Source: Tanytarsus gracilentus (lineage: Eukaryota > Arthropoda > Insecta > Diptera > Chironomidae). From it: a stretch of 64,000 nt of DNA. This document shows, piece by piece, positions 38,101 to 52,800 of this stretch; position 1 is the first letter of the stretch; the number at the start of each line of letters is the position of its first letter. Where the stretch lies: NCBI GenBank assembly GCA_038502055.1, contig JAXRKN010000045.1, forward strand, positions 7,863,501-7,927,500, in the 5' to 3' direction. Both the position numbers and the translations under genes were made by a program. The notes below the pieces were generated by a model. That model was not told the DNA's origin. It worked only from the letters and a program-made list of their open reading frames with translations, and searched no databases.

Positions 38101-40805
38101 CCATTGAAAAACTGGAAATTTCTCTTGTCTTTTATGTTTACAGAATTCATAACATTTTTCATGGACATGCAGAAAAAAAGGAAAAATTGTTTAAATGCAG
38201 AAGAGAGAGAAAAAGTTCTGCATTTCACTTAAAAAACAATAAATTGTCTATACATGCATGATGCAGGATAAGAGTGCAGATTCTGACAGTAAAGAACGGT
38301 GTTCGTTTGAAGTTGGGAACCTCGAATCATTTTTTGTTAGGTGTCTAAAAGCTCTCAAACTATTAGCAACATTCGTCCTCCCCTTGAGGTAATTCATTTC
38401 CATTATTTTTCCCTTCTCATTCCATCTCTACTAGCTTTTACTGATATTGTTTGAGTTTTTGACCCAAAAAAAGGAGAGGAAAAACATTTCATCACTGCAA
38501 CTTTTCTAACAATTTTGTTTGTTGCTACTAGCGTTAGCCATTGCATACACAGCATAGCCACTCTCATCCGATCTAATTAAAAGTTTGATGAAGAAAAATG
38601 AACTGCTGACAACATTGATTCTCTGTGTATGGAACTCTTCTCTATGTGTTGATGTGAAAAAGGTTAGTTTGTAACTTACGTCACAGTTCAACTAATTGAA
38701 TTTAGCAAATTTTCACATTTTCTAGATGAGGTAATTTAAAAACTAATCAACGAAAACTTTTACAGTGATTTTTCACCTCTCCATTTGTTCTTTCATGCAT
38801 GATAAATAATGAAATGTTTATTTTTTTGCTTTACTTTACATGGCTCCATATATTCACTATAAAGTTTTTATGTACACAAAAAATGCAAATTTTAAAACAT
38901 TTTTTTTTCTTGCATTTACTGAAACTATCTCAAATTTACCGCTGCAATGAGCCAAACCGAGAAAAGTGTGCAAATGATGTAGATTTTCGCCTCGCAGGGA
39001 CTCTTGACTGCATGATGACCTTTGCTGAATGATGTCACTGGAAAGAGAGAAGAAAAGATTTTCATTGAAATCACTGTCGGCAAATTGCTAGTGAAAGTGG
39101 AGTGTAAAAGTGATAAATGAGTAAAAGAAAATTGAATTTGTCATAAAGTTATTTTAAGAGTTAAAGAAAAATATTCAAATTTGTAAAAAAAATTAATTTA
39201 AATTTAGCTTTTAAAAAGTTAAACAACCGTTAAATTTGTCAAATTGTCAATTCCAACTAATTTTCGATTTTTATCTCATTCATTTTTATTATTGCATCAG
39301 ATGTACTCATCATGTATGTGGTTGTAATATCATCGGAATCTTTTATGGTTGTTCAATGTGCTCATTCGGTTCACTCGTGAGAAAAATGTGGAATATTTTT
39401 TCCATCAGCTCTAATATGACACGATTATCAAGATACTGAATATTTCAATAATTCTCTCTCTCTCATGTTCTTAGCACTCAATAGCTAAGTACACTTTTAG
39501 AATTAATTGAACGATCAGTGATCTCGGGGTGATGAAAATAACATTGAATTTATTATCTTGACACTCAGACATTCAATTGAATAATTTTTATTTGTTGACA
39601 TTTTTTAATAATTCATGTTCTCTGCCCCTTAAGAAAAACTTCCCTCGTTACACTAAGTGGGTCGCGAAAAATTGTGTCATTAAGATAGCACAAAAAGAAA
39701 AGCAATTAATTTTATTTCGCGTTGAAATCACTCAGCGTGGGTTTTAATGTAAAAAAGTAGAGAAAGGACATCAAGTTGAGATAATAATCTCTTGTTCACC
39801 TCAGCTCATCTTGCCTTTGCTAAGCGACAACAATAAGCTTTAATGGACAGTAAAATATAATGAACTTTTCTTTAAAACATCGCAAAAAAAAACAATTTTA
39901 TAATTGTCAACTGCATGCAGTAAAATTCAACACGAAAAAAGTGTGCAAACTCGAAAGCGTTGCACTTAAAAATTGTCTCAAGTAAGGAAAGAAAATTTTC
40001 AGAAGAATCATTAAAAGCAGCCCGAAAGGCGAATTTCATGCAGTCAGCAAAGAAACCCATAATAGTAACTTGTTATTATTATTTTTTTATTCCAGAGTTA
40101 ACTGTTATTTTTTTTGCTTCAAGCGAAACAAAAGAAAGAAAGAATAACTTTTTTCTTATCCTGAAAACAATTATAGCGAGCGAGTCAGGAGAATTCAAGG
40201 GTCGTACACCTTTTGAGCTTACGCAGTGTGATTAAAGTCAGAGCTTTCATTCCCCTGTGTGAAAGCGTAACGAGTGAACCAGAGGAAGAGTAAAGCAGAA
40301 GCGGAAGGTGAGGAAAAAAATTAATGACGATATCGTTGAAAGAATTCACACACAATGGCAAGCGCCAAGAGAGATTTCTCTTTATTGCACAAGAACAGAA
40401 AAAAGGGGAAATTATGGATAATGAAAATAACTGCAAGCACGAGATTTTCTAATTAAAGTCAAATAGTATGAATTGTGTGCAATTTAAATGTTAATGACAT
40501 GGAAAAAAGAAGAAGTGAAAAAAATACAAAATGCGCAGTAATGTAATGGAGATAAAACTCTAAATAGCGGTTTTAAGTTATTTAATTATTTTTTGTGTTT
40601 TAAAAGCTCGAAAGGTTAAAGTAAAATAATTTTTAAAATTTTCATAACGTATTTTAATTTTTCAAATTTCATGGTAAATTAAATAAGCTTTCACGTATGT
40701 CTTTTCTCTTAGATTTTTAACAAATGCAGGGTTTGATTCTTATATTACAAATTTTTGTGATTTTAAATTTCCATCCCCTGGTCTAAAATTTACGATATCA
40801 CTTAC
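35175..40805. other. Noncoding stretch, possible distal intron of the Beat gene
   Basis: The last visible Beat exon (40806-40932) ends in a donor, so at least part of this region should be its next intron on the minus strand. No convincing downstream exon was found. A locally G+C-richer patch at about 37309-37405 has an acceptor (TTTACAG) and a 40-residue open frame on the minus strand, in the right phase, ending in a stop. It shows no Beat-like features. Confidence 0.4.
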
Positions 40806-43800
40806 CTCTTTCAGGAATGGGTTCTTTTCTAGTTGTTTCTAAAAATGCCTCCGCAAAGTCAGAATAAAATGTTCCTACTTCCACCATGCATTTTAATATC
40901 AGCTGACCGTTTGTATAATGTGATGGAAGAATCTGAAATGAGAAAATTTTTCGACATCATTAAAGTAATTTAAATCAACGAAAACCCAAGGAAAAATAAA
41001 TTCTGGTGAAAAATTTTCCTATAAAGCATGAACCTTGAAATTTGATACTTCTTTCAGCGCACGTGGCATTTTATTTCGTTTCGATTGAAGGTCGAGTATC
41101 ATTCCTGTGACCGGAAGCGATGGGCATGTCTTAAATGCGAAATACTTTTTGCTACATCAAATATTTGGTTATTGATTTCTTTTATATTGGATTTAATAAA
41201 AAAAATCATCTAAAGATTTCTGCAGAAATTATTCTCAATATTTCATTAAATCCTTTTTGATCATAATTTTTTTAATGGTACTCAGAAGAAAAGTTTTATG
41301 GCCATATGTGACACAGTGAAAGCACAATGTTGTAAAAAGTTGCAATAAACAGCAGCAAAAAAATAAATAAAGAATCTTCCTATGTCATCACATCATTAAA
41401 GCATCGTTAAAGATCCATAAAACCAAAATGATACAAAAGACTATGAAGAAGATAAAAATAATAATTTATGTCATGCTTGGAAGGCTTTTGATGATTACTT
41501 TTACATCTCATTCCATGTGTGAAAATATCCTTCGAGTTTGTGTTAAGATGAGAAAAGTTCATGGATGGAAAAGGAGAAAGAAACGAGATCTTTTGTCAAT
41601 TAGTATTAAAAATTAACTTGTAACTTAATTAATTGAAAAAATATGATTTTTATAAAAACTTGATGAAGAACTTTCAAAAAGCTCTCGTTACTTCTTCCTT
41701 ATTAATTCGTCTGGGAAAATCTCTCGAACTTTCATTATCATTATGTCCTAGAGAAGACACATTAGAAGAAGAGATTTAAGAACGAAGTCAAACGGTCATG
41801 CTGCAACAAAATCCCATAAATTAATTTCTCACCTGAACAAGGAGATTTTTTGACGACCATAACATAGCATTGTCGTGTGTCGGATGGTATATTGTTGGTT
41901 CATTTCCAACCTGCAATGAAAAGAAAGACATGAGAAAATTAGGAATGAAGAAGAAAAATCCTCTTGAACTAGTTCAGCTATGCCATTATTTTCAGGAAGG
42001 CAATAAATTTTGGTGCTCGCACATAAACGTCGAGGCCGGAAAGGCTTTCATTTTTTCCCACACTCACACACTCGCAAGCATCCTGAAGACGCTGGAGACA
42101 TATTGTAGACAGTTCAAGAATAGAAATATAAAATTGCAAACTTTATGCGATATCTTTCCTTCGGGGAAGCCAAAGAAAATTCAAATAATTTCTAGTCAAT
42201 TTCACACAATGAAAAATGGATTTTCTCAATCCACAATCGCTTTGCGCACAATATTTTCCATTCGAGTTTATTTTATTTTTTCCACGTCATGTGTCTCAGT
42301 GTTAACATATGGTCGATTGGGGATTGGACGAGTTATGAAAGATTTTTTATTACTTATTTGAGTATTTTGGATTTTTCAAAATTTTGGAAGAATTTTTGAT
42401 TAAAAAAATGAGTGAGAAATTTATAATTTTTTAAAAACGTGACAAATTTTGCTTTAAAATTTCTCAAACATATTAATCTTCATCCCCTCATCCGGCACAT
42501 CCTCATGACATATTATTTATTTTAATTCAAGGACAAATTCAAAATATTTTCTTCTCTAGTTTTTCCTCTTCATTTCACAGCATATGCACATCAAGGAGAG
42601 TGAGCGAGATAAAAAAGAGAACAAAAAGAAAAAGAGCTTGTGTGATTTATATTACACAGCATAATGTGTTTACCATAAATCTTATTTTAATATATTGCTG
42701 TGTAAATGTTGCATATATGTTTTTACATTTTTCTTTTCAAAATTTGTGCGTATGGTGGTTGCGTGTATAGGGCAGGACTTACTGTCTGTAAAATTCGCAT
42801 AAATAAATCGTTTATCATATTATTCGTAATGTAAAAACACTCAAAAGTTTGTAATAAAACGAAGATGAGGTTACACATTATGAATGGGCTGAATGTTAAA
42901 GGGTTTAAAAAGGATCAAAAATAAATCATGAAGAGTAAAATAAATAAAGAATTAATTTTTAATTTTTTTTAATTGCCAAAAAATATTAAAGTCAAAAACA
43001 TCTTTAAACGCATTAAAGAAAATCGAAAAGTCAAAGCTTATAAAGAAAACGAAAATCGTCAAATAACAAGATAGTGAATGACACACAAACACACTCGAGA
43101 TGAGAAAGCAAAGTGGCTGCGAGCAAATAAATCTCGTAACTTTTTTCATTTTTATTTTTATTACTTTTATAATGCGTTTTTCTGGCATTATAACGACTGA
43201 GTAATATATCATGATATAGCGTTAAATAAGGCTGAAATGAAGAGAGAGAGAAAATCTTATCCTTATCGCGTTAAGTTCATGTGACGCGAGTTCCTCACGT
43301 TGAAGATAAATCAATACTTTTATTGCCTCTATGCAGAGGTTTAGTTCGAGGAGCGGAAAATTTTAGCTCTTTTCTGAAAATTTAAAAAAATGCAAGAGTT
43401 TTAAATTCAATTTGAAGTTTAAAAATATATATAAAATTTACCATCCCTTGACTACAGATTTAAAGATTTTTCTTCACTTTAAGATCAAGTTACAGTGCAG
43501 TATTTTTTTACTTCGCTAGATATTCAGCCAACACAAAAGCGAATAACGTCCATTGCAGATGTCACAGAAAATTTCCATCAATAAAAAATAACTTTTTGCA
43601 AAATGGATATAAAGCGAATAAAAAAGGTTAAAGGGTTGACGACGATGATAATAGGGTTCATGGAAAACAATATCAATACATGTGCGGTCGCATGTGAATT
43701 GAAATAAAAACAAAATTACTCGTTTAAGAAAACATTTCGATGAGTACTGAAAGACAATCAAAATATGATTGAAATTCTGCTGAATTTCTTCTCGACTTTA

Positions 43801-46800
43801 ATGACATTTTTATGCTCTTGTTCATCCCTTTAGCTTTCTTTTATTGTATCGATTTCATGCTTGTGTGCATTTTTACGGGCACATTAAATTATTTTGTCTA
43901 TATAAGTGAATTGTTCGTATAAAAAGTTTGAATGATTTACTTTTTATCTCACAAAAAATTAAATGAAAGAAAAATTTGAGCTTTATTAAATTTTCAACCT
44001 TTGAATAAAAAAATTGTTGCCTCACCCTTGAATCCATTTTATTTGCTCAATCATATTCTCGTGTACAGCAAAATAAACCTAATTCGAAACCGAAAAATCA
44101 ATCGACATCGACTAATCCAACATGGATTTATTTCATCAATGAATGTTTCAGCATTTTTCTCATCTGCACAATTTTATCCTCTTTTTTCATCTGCTGTGTG
44201 TATTTTTTTTTGTTCAGAGTGATTCATGCGAGAAAAAAAGAAAAAGAGGAAATGAGCAAAGGAGACATTCGAGCAGCAACCAATTCACAAATTGTTTCGC
44301 AATCTTCAAGATATTGTCAAGGGATGGCAAATTAGAAGATTTCACCGCAACTAGCTTAAATCCATTCAATTCATAGGATTTTTAGATGAGTTGAGCATTA
44401 AATGAAATCTTTTGGAAAATAAAGCTCGAAAATTAGTGTGAAATGAGGTTGCCATTGTTTTATCAGTTGACAGACAGACATACAAAATGCAACCACGATA
44501 CGATGGAATGAGAGTAATTGCAACAATTTGTTTATTCTAATTGCAGTTGGAATTAAATACAACATCAACGTCAAGTTGAAATGGAAAAATTTTTAATGAT
44601 AGATAGATAGATGACAAAGAGGTAGCACGCTGGGATTACCACGAGGACGCACCCGTTTTAATTTCCTTTTCCATAGCTCGAAAGCTTAGGCTAAGTGAAA
44701 TGGAAAAATGTTTAATGGAAGAAAAATAAAAAAATTGTATGAAACTAAATAAAAAAATATTTTGTTAAAGGAAAATTTTAAAACTAAAATCACAAATTTT
44801 ATCACAAAGACAACCTCAATTTGTCATTCACTTATGGCTCGCCATAAATGTCCAATTTCATTTGTGATAAAAATTCTCACAGGACAGAAACTAAATCATA
44901 ATTTTTCATCACATCTTTCTCATCAAATGTCCATCATCAATCCAAAAGCCAATTTACGCCGGAAATTTCTCTCCGCAAGCGAGAAGAGAGCAAATAAATA
45001 AGTAAATGGTGTCACACATGAATGAAAGCCACAAAGTTGTAATTTATTTTCCTTTCTGTTTCTTCTTGATTACCAACTAACAGCAGCGTTGTAATGAGCC
45101 ATCAAAATGACGAGGACACACACATTTGTTTTATGGTGCGGTATAATAGTTCACCCACACTATTTTGCAGAGCTCTGTTGATAAATTATGTGATGTAATT
45201 TTTTTGTATATATGTCTGAACATGCACACACACATGATCTAATCGATACATAATCAAAAGCATTTTTCAACTATTTTTTTGCTACCCCGACAGCGGTTTC
45301 GTTGATAAATTTTTTTTTTTCGTTTAAACGCGTGATAATCGTGTGTGACATCATTTCATGTCCAATGAATATCAAGTGGATTTGATGGAGAGGAAAAATT
45401 TGTTATTTCGATGTGCAAAAATTTTATTTTACGGCCATCAGCACTGAATAATATTATTTTTGTGTATAAATGCGTGGGCGGGAGTGTGACACAATTTTTT
45501 TTTGGCACCAAAAAATTATAATTTCATATAAATGAATTGCAAATTTGGTTCCAAGAGTTGGAAACGAATTAAAAATTTATAAACTTCTTTTTGAGTCCTC
45601 AATTAAATTTTAGTAAATTTGATAAAAAATCTTTAATCAGAAAAATATTTTTTAAGTCAGACTAAATTTTTAAAAAAAATAATTTTATAAAAAAAATTAA
45701 AAGCGTTCATTCCTCGCATCGACCATATTACATTTTGCCACCGAAAATTTTTTGATTGTGTTCATCATCAAAAACGCAAGCGGATTATAAATTCACACGT
45801 ATGCAAAAATTATTCTGAATATGACATGAATGCACATTCATTTGTTCACGTCAAAAGTTATGATGCGATAATATGAAAATAGTTTGGAATAAATTAAATT
45901 CAGATATGTGACGCCATCGCAATTACATTACATGATCTTTAATCGTCTAATAACCTTTGTGTGATGTGATGTGCAGAGTGACATTCCACAGACTCGTCGC
46001 CTTCGCACATGTCACTCACTATTCGAACATATGTGAAAAATGTTTGTGTGTGTGTAATTGCTGCAATAAAAATTCCTTAAATTATCGTACGTGACTGTAT
46101 TGTATGTCGGCAGCAGCGTAAATTTTATTGCGTCATATGGAAGAAATTCTCATTATAATTTGATAGTGCTTACACGCATATTGCTTCAGCTTCTTTTTAG
46201 CATTAGACAATTTTTCAGTCGGCTGTTAATGTGGTCTGCTTCTTTTTTGCTTACGCTTTCATTGTCATCTCGTTTTCGACTGATGACAACAATAATAATA
46301 ATAATAACAATAATAATGATTGGGTTAAAGTTTTATGATAGAGGAACAGATGTTGAATTTTAAAAGTGTATGGTTTAAATTCTAACAAGAACTTTAATAT
46401 ATGGCATAGCCATAATTTTTTTGAAAAGTTTAACTTAATTTTTAAACAACTCCTCCAACTTTGTTTAAAACTGCTGAACAAAAAATGCAAAAGCAACTTT
46501 TTTCCCTCAGAGTCAAACATCTCTTCGACGACGGCAAAAAAAATCAGTGAGTGAAAGCACAAGAAAGTTTATGTTGTGCTTGTTCATCTCTTGACATTGC
46601 GGTCAATAGAAAGGATATGGAAAAGAGGAAGTGATGTGAGCCTCATCATGTACACCATCATCATTATTTATTTCAGTGCGATACGTGAGCAATTCAGTTT
46701 CTATAAAAAGAAGAACATTCGAGTGAGACTGAATAAAAATGAAATTGCGAAAAAAAAAATAAATTTCGCTTTCAATTTAATACACAAATTGTATTGATAA

Positions 46801-49800
46801 TGGAACGTGATTAAAATAGTAAATAGCATTGACTCTACCTGCCATGCATGCATGATACCCATATCAATAGGAACTATCGAAAAAAAAATAAAAGTCGTAT
46901 TTTATGAGCTTATTTCTGACATTTCTATATCTTCCTTCCCTGCTTCCTTGATTTCATTCAATCCGTCCTTTCAAAAGAGATGTGCTTAGCTTTTTTCTTT
47001 TCAACCTTGCGATATTCTCTCGTGAATAAATTTGTTACACAGATCTCGAGGTTTTATGTTCTGAATGGAGGAGAGATTTGATGTACAAAGAAATGAAACA
47101 AAAACCATTAATTATTGTCAAAAGGAGGTTTTGAATGTGAGGAATTATTTTGGCTTCGAGCTTACAAGAAAGTAACGTTTTGCATTAGAATAATCTTAGT
47201 TGGTGAATTAAAAGTCTTTTCGAGAAATTTTTCTTTATTATCATAAAATTTATGTCAATTTTAATTCAAAACTAAAATCTAAATTTTATTGAAATATTTT
47301 TTATGTTTCGAAAACTTAAATTTCATGATTTAAATTCCAGCAACTTCCTTGATCCAATCACGAACTGCAAAGACTCTCGAATAGACTCCAGGATGTTCGG
47401 GATCGGCACAGGTTCCGCCAAAGCTCACAACCCCAATTAAGGTTCCAAAGAAAAGACTTTCAGCTGGACCACCGCTATCACCCTATTAAAGTTATTTAAA
47501 AAATTTATTTTGTATTTTTATAATTCTCAAACCTGACACGAATCAAGTCCATGAATTGAACCCGCACAGAACATATTTGGTGTAATTAAATCTGGATAAG
47601 ATTTTTCGCAAACATCTTTATTGGAAACTGCGACAACTGCACCACGCAAAAATTCTGACGACTCTTTTTCATTGTGCGTCAGACCGAAGCCTGAAGTGAG
47701 AACTTCTGCTCGCTCATAAACCATTTTCTCTTTGTCAGCAATTTCAATTGGCTGTTGCTTCTCATTGAATTCCATTGGCTTGTTGAGTTTAATCAACATA
47801 AAATCTCCATCGAGTGTTGAGGCATTGTATTTTGGATTTTGAATTACTTCCGAGACATCATGCACTTGACCACCGCGAGACTTTCTTGATGAACCTGTTC
47901 GAATTTTGTAGTTTTTTGCGATTCCATCGACGAAGCAGTGGTTTGCAGTCAAAACAAATTTATTGGAAATTATTGAGCAACCGCATAAATGACGCTTTTT
48001 GTACATAACCGAACAGAAGTAAGGAACACTGTCAATGTGAAGCTCTTGACCACCAACAATTCTTCCGTTTCCTTCAAATAAATTTTCTTCTGAGTTTTCA
48101 TCACTTTTTGAGAAAATAATTAAAAAAGTAAAAATTAAAAGTTCACGAAACATTTTGGAAATACTTAAAGAATTTTTCCTTACACTGCTTTTTATACGAA
48201 TTCAATGATTGATAAAAAAATTTAAGCTGACAGTTGACAAATATTTAACTTAACATTATCAGCGTCGAATGAGCAGAACAATAAAACTTTTTGCACAAAA
48301 ATTTGAATATTTTTAAAGTTTTTTAATTTATTTTTTTTAAATCTTGCCCAGACTTTTTAATCTCACATTTACTTTTGTCATTTTAGAGTCGTAAAAATTT
48401 AAGAAAAATATAAACTTCAATGAATTGTTTTTTATTTCTTAAATTTGATGACTTTTAAGTTCAAACTTTAACGATTTAATTTGTTGCCTTGCAATTTCAA
48501 ATCATTAGAGTGACACATCGTGTTAAGCATGTGAAGTTGAAAATGAATTTCGATTCACACATGAATGAATTTTATTGCCATGCATAACGAGAAGTTGAGC
48601 AAAACTATTTAATTTATGCATCTTCTCTCAACATTGAACATCTCCATTAAAGTCACTCTTTCAAAACAAATGTAATTGTATTTTAAATGACTCCCAAAAA
48701 ATGACCGTAAATTTTAATTTTTTTCTCTCTTTTGCCAGCTTTTTATTGGGCATCTGAGACACGTCGTAATAATTTGTCGACTTTCTAGAATAACAACAGC
48801 AAAATGAGGGGAATAAAAAAGTTTTTGAGAATTTATCGCGGAACTGAATTTTTTCTCTCATCCCCACATTCAATGCTTGCAATTTTATGATTTATCGCTA
48901 TCGACAATAAATTTTGATGCACTTTTATGTGAATATTCGTTGGGGGAAAATGGCATTGAGGGAGAGAAGGAGAGATAAAGACAGAATAAGAGGAAATGAT
49001 GGAGATATTGAGAGTGAATTATTGAGCACAAGGGATGAAAAGTTTAAAAATTCATTTTAATAAAATTTAAAGTTTTTGAAAAAAATATTAATTTTTGCAA
49101 CCAAGGGTCGGACGATCATTGTGGTGGAAATTAATTTACAATTGATAGTCTCGATTGTCATTGTTAATACACTGTTCCGTTACTCGACGTGCCATGCCAT
49201 GCATAAATCAGTTTATTTTGGAGTACATATGGCACTTTAAATTGCTTGTGTATTGCAAAATCATGTGCACACGATACGTGATGCTATTTTCCTCATGCAG
49301 CTCTCTGTTTGTCTTCGTTTCAATGATATTAAATATTATTTAATCATCCGTAAATATTAAATTGCCATAGCGCTGCTGATGCACATAGAAGTGCTTGTTT
49401 TATGTGTAGCGCAGGAGTTGAGTCGATGCCAATATTGTTTCAATTTTTAAACTTTCCTCCCGTATGTTCGAAGCCAACGCTCAACAAGTGGGTGCCCGGT
49501 ACGCAGTGTTCTCAGTTGCACTGTTCACTTGCAAAAGGCATTCGCCTTTTCCGTGAGAGCTCCGCTTTTTATTTTTTTTTCTTGTAGGTCACATTTTGCG
49601 CGCAGACCACAAATATACGTTGTTACTTATTAAAAAATAAAAAAATTCAATTTAAAGTATAAAGAGAGCGGAGCTCTTATAAAAATTTGGGTTAACCATG
49701 ATGGACATTCCACATCAAAAATCATCAACGCCATTCGATTCCCGGGCCAATTGCGAGTTCAACGACATACATGAAGCCATAATTCTGAAAAAAATTCTTG

Positions 49801-52800
49801 TGCTAAAAAAAATTTTAGTGCTAAAAAAATTTAGTGCTAAAAAAAATTTAGTGCAAAAAAAATTTTGTGCTAAAAAAATTTTGTGCTAAAAAAATTTAGT
49901 GCTAAAAAAATTTAGTGCTAAAAAATTTAGTGCTAAAAAAATTTAGTGCTAAAAAATTTAGTGCTAAGAAAATTTTAGTGCCTCAACCTGGATCTCACTT
50001 CCAGCGCTGGATCTTGGTTCCGCTGGATCTCACTTCCAGCACTGGATCTTGGTTTCGCTGGATCTTACTTCCAGCCGCTGTCATTGCCAACCAATTTTTC
50101 TCATTGCAAGTCTTTCTCCAAGTCTCACCACGTGAAAAACACGTGTTTTCGGCATTTTTTTGAGGTTTTTTGGACATTGGCAGTGCTTAATGACTGACTT
50201 GTCGAAAAAAAAAGTATTCTTGCAAAACTAGAGCACAAAAGGAATCTTTAGCAACAAACCCGATCCAAATCCGTGCGCCCGTTCTCGAGTTACATCGCCA
50301 ACTAAATTCCCGGATGTAACCATGTAACCATGTAACCATGTAACCATGTTAAGATGCTCACATCACTTAAATGACTCTACAGTCCGAACGGAGCCACCGA
50401 TTGAGATGCGGTTTTCAACAGTAGCTCGGGCTTTGGCAGGCCCAACTTTTGTACCCAGCAGTTTTTCGATTAAGGCTCGAGGAAGGACAGAATGGACAAA
50501 AGAGAGAATTCTTAGAAAACTGAAAACAAAAGAGAGCGGAGCTCTAACTCTTCAATTCGCAAAAAGCTCAAACATTTTTTTATCATCATCATCCACTTTG
50601 CCGTTATAGTTTTTTTCTCCTCATATGCACTCGATTTCTTGTCGCTATGTGTCTACCTGCACATCCCGCTAAAGCGTCGCTATCTGTCGAGATATTGGAA
50701 AAAAGAGAGCAATCATGCACCCATAAAAAATATCAAGGATTTGGCAATGAGTGAAAACTTGGAGAATTTCACATATTTATAAAAATTAGAGCAAGATGAT
50801 TAAAAAATCTAAGCTCTAAAGTTTTCTCGATTAAATTCCTCAAAAAATTAATCATTGCAAGCTTTTCCAATTTCAAGGATGATTGATTTAAAATTGCATC
50901 TCGATGACAATGAAAAAAAATTTCATGAAAATAATTTAAAAATTTCGCCACGCGTTGGTTTGTATGTAAAAGAGACTGTTAGTAATTTAATTTTACGATG
51001 TCAGCTCAATTCACATCCCTTTTTTCCGCCCAATGGTTGTCTTTTGTGTGCACAACCACGTTGTCATCATTCCGAAAGTGAGAGCAAGAAAGGACGATGA
51101 AAGGAGAAATGAAAATAAAGAAAATCGAATGTCAACAAAATTTAGTTTTCCCCTGAGTTTTCCAAATAGAGAAAATCGCAAATTCAATTACTGACGAAAA
51201 AAGAGAGAGCTCGAGGAGAATTTCAATTGTAATCGAATGTGGACAGGAAATTATATGTATCGTATGTGGAGAGACAAAAGAAAATGCTAACAAATTAAAA
51301 AGAGATTATGCTTTTACTTTTTCATGGGTTTTCCTCTTCTCTGCTGCGGTAGAAATCTCACAAGGATTTCCAAAAACAAAAAGGATTTTAATGAAATTTT
51401 AAAAATTCAAATCTAAAAGTATTTCTTTTGTGTGTGTGGATTACATACGAAAGAGATGTTTGCTTTGAAATACGAAAAACTTTTAAGCCTTTAGAGAAGG
51501 AAAATATTTTAATTAAATTAAATTCTCGTGATTCACATCAAAGATAATTTTAAAGCTTTGAAGGATTGACTGAAAACTCAAACTCTGAAGATTAAATCAA
51601 TACCAAGAATAAAAAATTCAAAAAGTTCTTTAAAAATTATCTGAATGGAATTTTCATCAGCGATGAAATATTAAAATTAATTCCTCAATATTATAATGAA
51701 GCCACATCATGATCATGTCGGTAGAAAATGTTAAGGCAACGTGCGGTTTCAATATTTCAATGACGTTCACCTTTTTCTGCCGAATATTATTTTATGCCGG
51801 CTCACTCTTCATACTGAATGTATCGCATGACATAATAATCGACGAAAAAATATTTTTGCGACCATATTTTCACGTGGGTGAATCCGTAAGTCGCTTAAAA
51901 ATTGATGATGAAAATATTTCATAAACTCTCATTAAATGATATTAACAATTTCCATTTTGAGCTCACCCTCTCTTCCTTCTCAACATGTTCTGGAAAAAGG
52001 CATGCATTTTGGACTCAATAATGTTGCTTTTTGTTGTTGCGGTGGCAGCATATATATTGAAAAGTGCATAAACATAAAACGAAAAGCATGTTCAATGCAT
52101 TCAAGCATCTCATATGCATAAAATTTGGTGCAAAATTCATGAATGAGATTCGAGAGTAAAAATCACTGAGCAGCAAAAAGCTTTTAAACTGATTAACTCA
52201 TTTTGCCGTGATCATTTTTTATTATTTAACAAATTTAAATTATTATTTCAGGTAATGATAAAATATATATTGAGATCACATGCGATGACGAGAGAGCAAA
52301 CAGCACATTTTAGTCGCATTAAGTTGAGAGCGAACTAATTAGGAAAATTTAATGATGATTTTCTGTTGTTTGCGCAAATACACTCAAACCCACCTAAAAT
52401 TGCGAGACCGGAATCATTTCAATTTGCAAAATAAATTCTCTGCGGCGGATCCTAATTCAATCGTAAATTAGAAAATATTGCAAAAACGTGAATGAACTTT
52501 TTGGATATTAATGTGAAGCTTTTTTAGGGTAAAAACAAGGTGGGTCTGCGAGTGGTGTTGATATTTTTAATATATTCTTTAAATTAAGAATTTTCATCTT
52601 GAAAAATCTAAAATTTTGATCATTTTCACAATTTTATTTTAAATGTTTTTAAGATGGAACTTTAATTATTTTTTATGTTTCCTAATAAATATATAGCATA
52701 GCTATAATTAATAATTTATTGAATAAATAATTTTAAAGTAATCTTTTAAGCACTTTAGATAATTAAAAATAATTGATGCCTTTTTTTGGCATAAAGATTT

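Larger units (their letters stand above)
49555..50545. mobile_element. Non-autonomous TIR element, copy 2 (inverted), with minisatellites
   Basis: The ends carry GAGAGCTCCGC (49555-49565) and GCGGAGCTCT (50536-50545), inverted repeats sharing the AGCTCCGC core with the copy at 27164-27889. Homologous blocks occur in reverse order and orientation relative to that copy. An additional AGAGAGCGGAGCTCT lies at 49663-49677. Three different tandem arrays have expanded inside. There is no transposase; G+C is higher than the flanks. The true left end could be 49663 instead of 49555. Confidence 0.6.

Noticed and set aside
41870..42361. 163-codon plus-strand open frame
   Set aside because: It runs antisense to a Beat exon, whose coding constraint helps keep it open, and shows no domain, signal peptide or splice context.
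46251..46562. Frame with a long Leu run
   Set aside because: The Leu run is the AAT microsatellite read on the other strand.
49698..50163. Lys-rich repetitive open frames
   Set aside because: They are translations of the 15-bp minisatellite inside the transposon copy, not genes.
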